DNA of 41,847 bases, from NCBI GenBank assembly GCA_016297265.1, contig JAEDHB010000013.1, forward strand, positions 1 to 41,847, read 5' to 3'. Positions 8,492 to 16,954 of the stretch are shown piece by piece (the first letter of the stretch is position 1; each line of letters starts with the position of its first letter). The notes beneath the pieces were generated by a model. The model saw only the letters and a list, made by a program, of their open reading frames with translations, was not told the DNA's origin and did no database searches. The stretch comes from Butyrivibrio sp. (lineage in GTDB: Bacteria; Bacillota; Clostridia; Lachnospirales; Lachnospiraceae). Both the position numbers and the translations under genes were made by a program.

Positions 8492-8550
8492 TTCGATGTC
8501 ACGAAGTTGTTTTTTGAATTGTATTTTTGAAAAAAGGAAGGATATTGTTT

Positions 8551-10968
8551 ATGAATACAGCGTTATCATGGATAAAAGCATATGTGCCTGAACTTGATTG
8601 TACGGCACAGGAATATACCGATGCAATGACTCTTACAGGAACCAAGGTTGAAGGCTTTGAACAGCTGGATGCCGACCTTGATAAGATTGTAATCGGCCAG
8701 GTGAAAAAGATTGAAAGACATCCTGATGCGGATAAACTGGTTATCTGTCAGGTGGATGTCGGAACTGAGACAATACAGATTGTAACAGGTGCTCCAAATG
8801 TATATGAAGGAATGAAAACTCCTGTATGTCTTGATGGAGGAAGAGTTGCCGGCGGACATGACGGAAGCAGAACTCCGGGCGGAATTAAGATTAAAAAAGG
8901 AAAGCTTCGCGGAATTGAATCCAGCGGTATGATGTGTTCAATCGAGGAACTCGGTTCCTCAAAGGATTATTATCCTGATGCTCCTGAGAACGGACTTTAT
9001 GATATGGGCGCAGATGCCGTAGTAGGTGCTGATGCTATTGAAGCATTGGGCCTTCATGATGTTGTTTTTGAATATGAGATTACATCAAACCGTGTTGATT
9101 GTTACAGTGTCCTCGGAATTGCAAGGGAAGCTGCGGCAACATTCAGAAAGCCATTTGTTCCGCCGGTCGTTAAGTCTACCGGAAACAGCGAAGATGTCAA
9201 TGATATGGTAACTGTGGAGGTTGAGGATACTGACCTTTGCCCTCGTTACTGTGCACGTCTTGTAAAAAATATTAAGATTGCACCATCCCCTAAATGGATG
9301 CAGAGAAGACTTGCTGCAAGTGGTATAAGACCAATTAATAATATAGTTGATATCACTAACTACGTTATGGAAGAGTACGGTCAGCCAATGCATGCCTATG
9401 ATTATGATACGATTGCAGGTCATAAAATTGTTGTCAGAAGAGCTGAGGACGGCGAGACATTTCAGACACTGGACGGACAGGAAAGAAAGCTTGATAAGGA
9501 TGTCCTTATGATTTGTGACGAGGAAAAGGCAGTGGGCCTTGCCGGAATCATGGGTGGCGAAAATTCAAAGATTACAGATGATGTAAAAACAATGCTTTTC
9601 GAAGCTGCCTGCTTTGATGGCACTAATATCAGACTTTCATCCAAAAGAGTCGGCTTAAGAACGGATGCTTCAGGAAAATTTGAAAAGGGGCTTGATCCAT
9701 ACAATGCAGAGGCTGCAATCAACAGAGCCTGCGAGCTTATCGAGGAGCTTGGAGCAGGAGAAGTTGTTGGCGGAATGGTTGATGTTTTTCCGGTTAAGCC
9801 TGAGGCGGTTGCTTTACCATTTGAACCAGAAAAATATAATAAATTACTTGGAACCAGCGTGTCAGAGGATGAAATGATTCAATATTTTGACAGACTTGAA
9901 CTTAAGGTTGATAAGGCTACAAATATGATTCGCATTCCTTCATTCAGACAGGATTTGTTAAGAACCTGCGATATGGCAGAAGAGGTTGCAAGATTCTTCG
10001 GATATGACAAGATTCCTATGACTTTGCCATCAGGGGAGTCCACCTCCGGCAAATTATCATTTAAGCTTCAGGTTGAGGAAGTTGCAAGAAGAGTGGCGCA
10101 GTACAGCGGATTTTCACAGTCTATGAATTATTCTTTTGAAAGTCCGAAAGCTTTTGACAAACTTTTGATTCCGGAGGGTTCCAAACTCCGCGATGCGATT
10201 ACAATTACAAATCCTCTTGGACAGGATTTCAGTATTATGAAAACACAGGCGCTTAATGGTATGCTTTCGTCATTGGCAACCAACTATAACAGGAAAAATA
10301 AGAATGTGCGTCTTTACGAAATTGGTAATATCTATATTCCTAAAGCACTTCCGCTTACGGAACTGCCTGATGAGAGAACACAGTTTACGCTGGGTATGTA
10401 TGGTGACGGTGATTTCTTCACAATGAAGGGCGTTGTTGAAGAATTTTTCGAGAAGGTTGGTCTTAAGAACAAAATATCTTATGATCCTGATAACAAAAAA
10501 CCATTCCTTCATCCGGGAAGACAGGCTGACATTGTATATGACGGAAAAGTTGTGGGATATATCGGTGAAGTACATCCGACCGTAAGCGAGAATTACGGAA
10601 TCAACGACAGAGTAATTTATGCAGATATTGATATGCCATATATTGTTGAACTTGCTTCATTTACAATCAAGTATGAGGGCATTGCAAAATTCCCTGCTTC
10701 AACAAGGGATATAAGTCTTGTAGTTGATAAATCCGTACTTGTGGGTACAATGACAGCTGCAATTGAGAAAAAGGGCGGAAAGCTCCTTGAAGAATGCAGA
10801 CTCTTTGATATCTATGAAGGTGAGCAGGTGGGAGAAGGCAAGAAATCCGTTGCATTTGCACTTACATTCAGAGCTAAGGACAGAACTCTTGCTGATACCG
10901 AAATTAATGAGATAATGGAAAAAATACTTGCAGAACTCACAAAGCTGGGAGCAAATCTCAGACAGTAA
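8551..10968 (+). CDS. pheT: Phenylalanyl-tRNA synthetase beta subunit
   Basis: The 805-aa product starts at ATG 8551 with GGAAGGA about 9 bases upstream; an in-frame TTG at 8527 precedes that site and is not used. Domains in order: EMAP/Arc1p-type tRNA-binding domain (~40-150, with HPDADKLVICQVDVG), B3/4 editing region (~205-380), B5 (~405-475), core class II-like domain, and a C-terminal FDX-ACB anticodon-binding domain (beginning near KFPASTRDISLVVD). Length is typical of the long bacterial form. It lies 59 bp after pheS and shares its T-box control. queA follows 19 bp after its stop. Confidence 0.96.
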   Translation: MNTALSWIKAYVPELDCTAQEYTDAMTLTGTKVEGFEQLDADLDKIVIGQVKKIERHPDADKLVICQVDVGTETIQIVTGAPNVYEGMKTPVCLDGGRVAGGHDGSRTPGGIKIKKGKLRGIESSGMMCSIEELGSSKDYYPDAPENGLYDMGADAVVGADAIEALGLHDVVFEYEITSNRVDCYSVLGIAREAAATFRKPFVPPVVKSTGNSEDVNDMVTVEVEDTDLCPRYCARLVKNIKIAPSPKWMQRRLAASGIRPINNIVDITNYVMEEYGQPMHAYDYDTIAGHKIVVRRAEDGETFQTLDGQERKLDKDVLMICDEEKAVGLAGIMGGENSKITDDVKTMLFEAACFDGTNIRLSSKRVGLRTDASGKFEKGLDPYNAEAAINRACELIEELGAGEVVGGMVDVFPVKPEAVALPFEPEKYNKLLGTSVSEDEMIQYFDRLELKVDKATNMIRIPSFRQDLLRTCDMAEEVARFFGYDKIPMTLPSGESTSGKLSFKLQVEEVARRVAQYSGFSQSMNYSFESPKAFDKLLIPEGSKLRDAITITNPLGQDFSIMKTQALNGMLSSLATNYNRKNKNVRLYEIGNIYIPKALPLTELPDERTQFTLGMYGDGDFFTMKGVVEEFFEKVGLKNKISYDPDNKKPFLHPGRQADIVYDGKVVGYIGEVHPTVSENYGINDRVIYADIDMPYIVELASFTIKYEGIAKFPASTRDISLVVDKSVLVGTMTAAIEKKGGKLLEECRLFDIYEGEQVGEGKKSVAFALTFRAKDRTLADTEINEIMEKILAELTKLGANLRQ

Positions 10969-10987
10969 CAATCAAGGGAGTTATATC

Positions 10988-12013
10988 ATGAATTTAAAAG
11001 AATTCGACTATTATCTTCCGGAAGAATTAATCGCACAGGACCCTCTTCCGGACAGAACTTCCTCAAGGCTTATGGTGCTTCATAAGGATACCGGCGAGAT
11101 AGAACATCGTCATTTTGCCGATATTATTGAATATCTTAATCCCGGAGACTGCCTTGTAATCAATGATACAAAGGTTATTCCCGCAAGACTGTACGGTACA
11201 AAAGTTGAGACTGGTGCAGTTATTGAGATTCTCCTGCTGAAAAGACGTGAGAATGATGTATGGGAATGCCTTGTGAAACCGGGGAAAAAAGCAAAACCCG
11301 GCACTGTAATTTCTTTTGGTGAGGGTATTCTGACCGGAGAAATAACGGATATTATTGATGATGGCAACAGATTAATTAAATTCCGATATGAGGGTATTTT
11401 TGAGGAAATTCTCGACCAACTGGGCGAGATGCCGCTACCGCCGTATATCACACATAAGCTTCAGGACAAAAACAGATACCAGACGGTATATGCCAAAAAT
11501 GAGGGAAGTGCCGCAGCACCAACTGCAGGACTTCATTTTACAGAGGAACTGCTTGACAGAATCCGGAAAAAGGGCATTGTTATTGCCAGCGTAACACTTC
11601 ATGTCGGACTGGGTACCTTCAGACCGGTTAAGGTTGACAATATTCTGGAGCATCATATGCATTCGGAATATATTATTGTCAGTGATGAGGAAGCTGATAA
11701 GATAAACAGTGCAAGAAAGAGCGGCCACAGAATAATATCCGTGGGAACAACCAGTTGCAGAACGCTGGAATCCGTAACCGATGAGGATGGCATTGTTAAG
11801 GCCATGAGCAAGGATACCGATATATTTATATATCCGGGATACAAATTCAAGGCTATAGATTGTCTGATTACCAATTTTCATTTGCCGGAGTCGACACTGC
11901 TTATGCTTGTAAGTGCTTTAGCAGGCAAAGAACAGATAATGAATGCCTACGAAATTGCAGTACAGGAAAAATATCGTTTCTTTAGTTTCGGGGATGCAAT
12001 GTTTATTGTATAA
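10988..12013 (+). CDS. queA: S-adenosylmethionine:tRNA ribosyltransferase-isomerase
   Basis: The 341-aa product starts at ATG 10988, preceded by AAGGGAG. The N-terminus MNLKEFDYYLPEELIAQDP and internal segments GTKVIPARL-like (NDTKVIPARLYG), SAAAPTAGLHFT and GTTSCRTLES are characteristic of QueA. It transfers and isomerises the ribosyl moiety of SAM onto 7-aminomethyl-7-deazaguanine in tRNA, giving epoxyqueuosine. Its partner tgt lies at 22753-23886 in the same window, so both late tRNA steps of queuosine synthesis are present. Close spacing to pheT suggests read-through from the phe unit. Confidence 0.95.
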   Translation: MNLKEFDYYLPEELIAQDPLPDRTSSRLMVLHKDTGEIEHRHFADIIEYLNPGDCLVINDTKVIPARLYGTKVETGAVIEILLLKRRENDVWECLVKPGKKAKPGTVISFGEGILTGEITDIIDDGNRLIKFRYEGIFEEILDQLGEMPLPPYITHKLQDKNRYQTVYAKNEGSAAAPTAGLHFTEELLDRIRKKGIVIASVTLHVGLGTFRPVKVDNILEHHMHSEYIIVSDEEADKINSARKSGHRIISVGTTSCRTLESVTDEDGIVKAMSKDTDIFIYPGYKFKAIDCLITNFHLPESTLLMLVSALAGKEQIMNAYEIAVQEKYRFFSFGDAMFIV

Positions 12014-12030
12014 TTATACTTGAATAACAT

Positions 12031-12059
12031 TTGTTTTCAATGTATATTATATGTATAGT
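12031..12059 (+). promoter_or_regulatory. Candidate promoter before the PilZ gene
   Basis: TTGTTT (12031-12036) and TATAGT (12054-12059) are spaced by 17 bp in the AT-rich gap after queA. The match is moderate. The transcript would have a ~60-nt leader before the GGAGGG ribosome binding site. Confidence 0.4.
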
Positions 12060-12122
12060 GTGTATTGACGCAGACGTCGCTCGGGGCGTGTAAGATGATT
12101 CAGACAAATTGGAGGGTGTACA

Positions 12123-12500
12123 ATGGCAGATATCAAAGGTCAGGATAAAAGATTTGCAAAGCGTATGGAAATCGACGCTAAAATCAAGCTTAAATCAATC
12201 GGTTCAAAGCCGGCAATTTTTGCTGTCAATGAAAATGAAATTGAAGTCGAGGTAATCAATATTTCCAAAGGCGGTATGGCATTTAAAACGCCGGAGACAT
12301 TGCCGCTTAATTCGTTTTATGATGTTAAGGTGGTTCTGTGGACCAAGGAAACATTTGATTCGGTAATTGAAATAATCCGTATGGAGAATAATGATGGCGA
12401 AGAAATGATTACATATGGCTGTAAATTCATTGGAATTACGGCAGCTGATCAGTTTAAAATGGATGTATATGAACTGATTAATGACAACTACGATATTTAG
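12123..12500 (+). CDS. PilZ domain protein (c-di-GMP receptor)
   Basis: The 125-aa single-domain protein starts at ATG 12123 with TTGGAGGG upstream. It carries the two c-di-GMP-binding elements of PilZ: an N-terminal Arg-rich motif (KRFAKRMEID, RxxxR-like) and NISKGGMAF, the (D/N)xSxxG motif, about 40 residues later. The remainder is a six-stranded beta-barrel-like pattern. No catalytic domain is attached, so it likely acts by binding partners. It is followed after 16 bp by a secreted EEP-fold protein, probably in one transcript. A c-di-GMP riboswitch 12 kb downstream supports active c-di-GMP signalling. Confidence 0.87.
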   Translation: MADIKGQDKRFAKRMEIDAKIKLKSIGSKPAIFAVNENEIEVEVINISKGGMAFKTPETLPLNSFYDVKVVLWTKETFDSVIEIIRMENNDGEEMITYGCKFIGITAADQFKMDVYELINDNYDI

Positions 12501-12516
12501 TCAGGAGAATTGAACA

Positions 12517-13782
12517 ATGAAGAAATACAGCACAATCAGGAAGACTCTATTTTTTATGATGTTTTTGATTGTGCTGTTTTTTACTGCCCTTTTTGACTCA
12601 TCGGCCTACGGAGGTGGAATCAGGGAAGTGGTCAATGAGCCTGCGTCAGGGAATACAGGGGCAACGCCTAATCCATCGATAAGTGAATACTTTGATACAA
12701 AGGTGAATAAAGAAAATGTTGTTTCGGATGTTCCTAAGGATATAAGTTTTGGTATCAATGTTGCCGCCTATAATTTGTATGCACCGATGGCCGGAATGAC
12801 GGATCTTGACAAGGTGAAAAAAGTGTTGTCGGGCAAAAAATATGACATCATTGGATTATGTGAACTGTCAAACAACTGGTATGATAATTTTACTGCAATT
12901 CTTAATAGTACCGATTATTCCCTGAATGCTGTAGGACATGAGTATTCCGGCTCCCTTGGGGTGGGAGTTCTTTACCGAAAGGACAGATTCAGCCTGATTG
13001 ACAGCCATGGTTACTATTTAAGCAAGGGCCGGGCTTATGATGGCGGTGAATACGGGAGATATTGCATTGCTAATGTTTTTGAAGAAAAGGAAACTGCCAT
13101 CCGTTATGTATATATTATGATGCACATTGAATGGGCAGATTATCTTGCTAACGCAGTGCATGCAAAGCAGGTTTATGATATTGCAAAACAATACTACGAC
13201 AAGGGCTTTCCGGTGATAATTGCGGGAGATATTAATACGGACAATACTTTCTATCTTGCGGAGGATATTCTGACAGCCGGAGATGAGTTTTTCAGCGCAA
13301 TGTACGACAATACTTATATTGGGGATGCCTGTCTTTTTGAATTGCCTATTTCTCCGTCAACATATATCGGTTATATTAATAAGCTTCATTCCATAGGGGA
13401 AATTATAGACAATCCCGGACTTTTGAAGAAACATGTCGGAAATGGATTTTCTTTTGAGTGTGAGGAGGTTGAAAAATATTACAAAGCTCACAAACAGGCA
13501 ATAGATTCCAATGATTATAATGCTTTGACAGGCTTTGCCAAGGTAATTAACAAATATGCCAATATGAAGCTTGATCACATATTTTTCAACGAGACATACA
13601 GGGGAGAATTTTTGAGAGTGCAGATTGATGATACGGAGTCGAAGGAGTTATATAAGGGTTCGTCGGACCACAAACTGGTATCTGCAAAATTCGTAATTCA
13701 TGACACTGAAATAAAAAGAAAAAAAGTGAAAGTTATTTCTAAAAACACTTTGGATTTGGAAGTAAAATACTTTAATAAATAG
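12517..13782 (+). CDS. Secreted endonuclease/exonuclease/phosphatase-family protein
   Basis: The 421-aa product has an N-terminal signal peptide (~1-30, a long FFMMFLIVLFFTALF hydrophobic stretch ending near DSSA). EEP-fold landmarks appear in order: an Asn strand (NVAAYNLYAP), the metal Glu in IIGLCELSNNW, IMMHIEWAD, the catalytic GDINTDN (GDxN), LDHIFFN, and a terminal GSSDHKLVSAKF (SDH). The full set of catalytic residues suggests an active metal-dependent phosphodiesterase or nuclease outside the cell. The substrate (DNA, lipid or sugar phosphate) cannot be told from sequence. RBS AGGAG lies 8 bases before ATG 12517. It pairs with the PilZ gene 16 bp upstream. Confidence 0.8.
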   Translation: MKKYSTIRKTLFFMMFLIVLFFTALFDSSAYGGGIREVVNEPASGNTGATPNPSISEYFDTKVNKENVVSDVPKDISFGINVAAYNLYAPMAGMTDLDKVKKVLSGKKYDIIGLCELSNNWYDNFTAILNSTDYSLNAVGHEYSGSLGVGVLYRKDRFSLIDSHGYYLSKGRAYDGGEYGRYCIANVFEEKETAIRYVYIMMHIEWADYLANAVHAKQVYDIAKQYYDKGFPVIIAGDINTDNTFYLAEDILTAGDEFFSAMYDNTYIGDACLFELPISPSTYIGYINKLHSIGEIIDNPGLLKKHVGNGFSFECEEVEKYYKAHKQAIDSNDYNALTGFAKVINKYANMKLDHIFFNETYRGEFLRVQIDDTESKELYKGSSDHKLVSAKFVIHDTEIKRKKVKVISKNTLDLEVKYFNK

Positions 13783-13827
13783 TTTTTTTAGTCATAAAAT
13801 CAATGCGCTTTTATCGTTTGGTTTTGA

Positions 13828-13856
13828 TTGAATTTAGATTTAATTTTTGGTATAAT
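13828..13856 (+). promoter_or_regulatory. Promoter of galM
   Basis: TTGAAT (13828-13833), a 17-bp spacer and TATAAT (13851-13856), with an extended -10 TGG directly before it. It lies 29 bp upstream of ATG 13886, close to the AGGAGG ribosome binding site. Confidence 0.75.
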
Positions 13857-13885
13857 AATTTTAATTTTTCTAGGAGGATTAGTAA

Positions 13886-14947
13886 ATGTCAGTTAAAACA
13901 GAAAGCTTTGGAACTACAAAGGACGGTAGAGAAATTAACCTCTATACAATAAGCAACGGAAATATGGAAATAAAGGTTACGGATATGGGCGCAGTGCTTG
14001 TATCTGCTTTTGTTCCGGATAAGAACGGAAATTTGCAGGATGTTGTTCTCGGTCTTTCGAGCGGCGAGAAATATGAGACATCTAACGGTGACGCATTCGG
14101 AGCAACAGTGGGACGCAGCTGTAACAGAATAGCAGGCTGTAAATTCATTCTTAACGGCAAGGAATATACCCTTGAAGACAACGATAGTGGCAACAGCCTT
14201 CATTGTGGTCCGAATATGTATTTTACAAGATTATGGGACAGTGAAATTGTTGCTGATGAGACCGGGGAGGGAGTTGAGTTTTCAATTTTAAGTCCCGACG
14301 GAGACCAGGGAATGCCCGGCAATCTTGAAATATCAGTTACATATCTTTTAACACAGGACAATTCGATTATTATCGAATACAGGGGCGTGTGCGACGAGGA
14401 TACGATTTTCAATCCTACAAATCATTCGTATTTTAATCTTGGCGGACATAAATCGGGCTCAATAGAGGATGAACTTGTGTGGATCGATGCAGAGCAATTT
14501 GTATTCGGAACAGAAGGAAGAGTTTCAGATGATAATCTCTATGATGTGGAAGGAACTCCACTTGATTTTCGTCAGTTGAGAAGAATAGGCGAGAGTGTGG
14601 ATGCTGATTCGGAATTTGTTAAAGCTCGTGGCGGATATGACCATAATTTCTGCCTTAAAACTACCAGAGGAACAGTTGACCTCGTTGCCAAGGTGGTTGA
14701 TGAGAAGACCGGTATTGTTATGAATATTCTTACAGACCTTCCGGGTCTCCAGATGTACACAGGCAATTTTATCAATCATAAGAACGAGGGAAAAGAACAT
14801 ACATATTATGACAGAAGAGAAGGTGTTGCATTTGAAACTCAGTTTTATCCGGATGCAATTAATCATAGCAGTTTTCCATCTCCAATACTTAAGGCAGAAG
14901 AAGAATTTCTGTCATGTACCGTATATCAGTTCGATACTTTAGATTAA
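13886..14947 (+). CDS. galM: Aldose 1-epimerase (galactose mutarotase)
   Basis: The 353-aa product is the usual GalM length. Family residues are visible: GATVGRSCNRIAG, the catalytic His region in NPTNHSYFNLGGH, DHNFCL, and the catalytic Glu in GVAFETQFYPDAINH near the C-terminus. It interconverts alpha and beta anomers of aldoses such as galactose or glucose in the cytoplasm. The start ATG 13886 is preceded by CTAGGAGG and its own promoter. The yfbR-like gene follows 20 bp after the stop, so the two may share a transcript. Confidence 0.93.
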   Translation: MSVKTESFGTTKDGREINLYTISNGNMEIKVTDMGAVLVSAFVPDKNGNLQDVVLGLSSGEKYETSNGDAFGATVGRSCNRIAGCKFILNGKEYTLEDNDSGNSLHCGPNMYFTRLWDSEIVADETGEGVEFSILSPDGDQGMPGNLEISVTYLLTQDNSIIIEYRGVCDEDTIFNPTNHSYFNLGGHKSGSIEDELVWIDAEQFVFGTEGRVSDDNLYDVEGTPLDFRQLRRIGESVDADSEFVKARGGYDHNFCLKTTRGTVDLVAKVVDEKTGIVMNILTDLPGLQMYTGNFINHKNEGKEHTYYDRREGVAFETQFYPDAINHSSFPSPILKAEEEFLSCTVYQFDTLD

Positions 14948-14967
14948 TTTGAAACGGGTAAAACAAT

Positions 14968-15552
14968 ATGAAAGAAAATCATTTTTTCGCCATGATGTCA
15001 AGAATGAAGCTTATTGACAGATGGGGACTTATGAGAAATACAATCAAAGAGAATGACAGTGAACACAGTCTGGATGTTGCAATGATTGCGCATGCACTCG
15101 GAGTTATCAACAATGTATATTTTGATGGCAATATTGATGCCAACAGACTTGCACTCATGGGAATGTATCATGATGCAATCGAGATAATTACCGGTGATAT
15201 TCCAACACCTATAAAATATCACAGCGATGAAGTAAGGACAGCATTCAGAGAAGTGGAGAGGGTTGCCAAGAATTCGCTGGTCGAAGGTCTGCCTCCTGAA
15301 TTAAGGCAGATTTACGCCCCTTTGTTGGTTGAAACGGAGGAAGAAAAGGAACTATGGCGTTATGTTAAGGCGGCGGATAAGCTTTCAGCATATATCAAAT
15401 GCATTGAAGAGCAGAGAATGGGCAATGTTGATTTTGCAATTGCGTTGGATTCTATCAAAAATATTATTGATAATCTTAATATGCCCGAGGTTGATTTGTT
15501 TATGGCTAAATTCATTCCGGCATATTCCCTTACTCTGGATGAGTTAAAATAA
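14968..15552 (+). CDS. yfbR: HD-domain 5'-deoxynucleotidase (YfbR type)
   Basis: The 194-aa product matches the length and layout of YfbR. HD-superfamily metal ligands are seen as H in NDSEHSLDVAMIAH, HD in MYHDAIEIITGDIPTPIKY, and D in VKAADKLSAYIKC. The EIITGDIPTPIKY segment is characteristic. The enzyme hydrolyses deoxynucleoside 5'-monophosphates, helping nucleotide salvage. It sits between galM and an AAA/DUF234 gene; its spacing suggests one transcript but gives no functional link. Confidence 0.88.
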   Translation: MKENHFFAMMSRMKLIDRWGLMRNTIKENDSEHSLDVAMIAHALGVINNVYFDGNIDANRLALMGMYHDAIEIITGDIPTPIKYHSDEVRTAFREVERVAKNSLVEGLPPELRQIYAPLLVETEEEKELWRYVKAADKLSAYIKCIEEQRMGNVDFAIALDSIKNIIDNLNMPEVDLFMAKFIPAYSLTLDELK

Positions 15553-15586
15553 TGTTTGTACTGTTGAAGTAATGACGAGGTATACA

Positions 15587-16954
15587 ATGATAGGTAGAGA
15601 AGAACAGCTTGGTCTGTTAAATGAATATTTTCAATCGGATAAGAATAACTTAACGATTCTTTACGGCAGACATAATACCGGCAAAACAGAATTGATAAAA
15701 GAATTTATCAAGGATAAAAAAGCTCTGTATTTCAATGCGTTGCCTGCGGTTGATTTTGAACTGGTGCACAATTTCGTTATCGCAGCAGGAATGCAGTCAG
15801 AGTCAGTTGCCGGCATTGAAAAGTATGAAACCCTTCAAAACCAGGATTACGAATCAGTTTTTGACTTGGTTGTGACACATGAAAATGTTCAGGTTATTGT
15901 TATTGAGAATTTTAATAATATTGTCAGAGTGGATTCCGGGTTCATTGCCGATGTTGCTCACTTCATAAAGGTGTGCAGGCGTAAAGTAATGTTTATTCTT
16001 ACCTGTTCGTCCGTGCAGTGGGTTGAGAATGCGATGGTTAAATCGATAGGCCCTGCGGCATTTTCCATCAATGCATTTATGAAACTTAAGCAGATTGAAT
16101 ATTCCTCCGTTGTGTCGATGTTTCCTGAAATGGATCCCAAATCAGGTCTGTATGCATATGCGGTTACGGGCGGATTCCCGGGATATCTGACAAAATGGAA
16201 TGATAAAGATACTGTCAGAAATAATATTTGCAGATTATTACTGGATGCGGATGGTCCTCTCAATAAGGAGGCTGAGCTGTATGTGTCTGAGGAATTCAGG
16301 GAGACTTCTGTATATAATACCATTCTGGCATGCCTTGCCGCAGGACGCAACAAGCTTAATGAAATTCATGAGTATACAGGTTTCGGAAGGGATAAAATAA
16401 GTGTTTACCTCAACAACCTTATTGAGAGAGAAATTGTTGAGAAAATATTTTCTTTTGATGCGGGCAACAGCAAAACAACGAAAAAAGGCCTGTATCATAT
16501 TCAGGATGGATTTATCAATTTCTGGTACAAATTCATCTATCCGAATTATGGATTGTTAGGAATCATTTCTTCTGAAGAATTTTATGACAAATTTATTGCA
16601 GAGGGTATTGAAGAATTTGTCAAGGAGGCATTTATTAATGTCGGCTGTGAATTCCTTGATATTATGTCTTCGGTCAACAGATTGGCTGTAACTGCTGAAT
16701 ATAAAGGGCGCTGGTATGGAAAGAAGGGGGATATCCATATCGTGTATTCCGGTGATGAAGGGGATGTGATTGGTCAGGTTCACACCGGCAATCAGCCTTT
16801 TGATTCAGAGGATTACGAAGAGTTTGCTGAGAATTTTTCTGTGGCAGGAGTTAAACCAAAACAGATTTTTATCTTTTCTACGGCCGGTTTTACTGACAGA
16901 TTTATCAATAGTCGTGATGATATGACAATGTTAGTTCGAATTGAGGATTTGTAA
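15587..16954 (+). CDS. Archaeal-type AAA ATPase with C-terminal DUF234-like domain, catalytic motifs degenerate
   Basis: The 455-aa product starts best at ATG 15587, which has ACGAGG six bases upstream; an ATG at 15572 is in frame but lacks a good site. The N-terminal ATPase domain has Walker A GRHNTGKTE. The Walker B strand reads VIVIENFNN, with Glu-Asn where the family normally has Asp-Glu. A winged-helix segment follows (ACLAAGRNKLNEIHEYTGFG). The DUF234 part begins with IQDGFINFWYKFIYPN. Its usual PD-(D/E)XK-like 'E-x-K' strand appears as IGQVHTG, without the Glu and Lys. ATP binding is plausible; hydrolysis and nuclease activity are doubtful. The gene abuts topB with no spacer (TAA then ATG), suggesting translational coupling. 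Confidence 0.8.
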   Translation: MIGREEQLGLLNEYFQSDKNNLTILYGRHNTGKTELIKEFIKDKKALYFNALPAVDFELVHNFVIAAGMQSESVAGIEKYETLQNQDYESVFDLVVTHENVQVIVIENFNNIVRVDSGFIADVAHFIKVCRRKVMFILTCSSVQWVENAMVKSIGPAAFSINAFMKLKQIEYSSVVSMFPEMDPKSGLYAYAVTGGFPGYLTKWNDKDTVRNNICRLLLDADGPLNKEAELYVSEEFRETSVYNTILACLAAGRNKLNEIHEYTGFGRDKISVYLNNLIEREIVEKIFSFDAGNSKTTKKGLYHIQDGFINFWYKFIYPNYGLLGIISSEEFYDKFIAEGIEEFVKEAFINVGCEFLDIMSSVNRLAVTAEYKGRWYGKKGDIHIVYSGDEGDVIGQVHTGNQPFDSEDYEEFAENFSVAGVKPKQIFIFSTAGFTDRFINSRDDMTMLVRIEDL

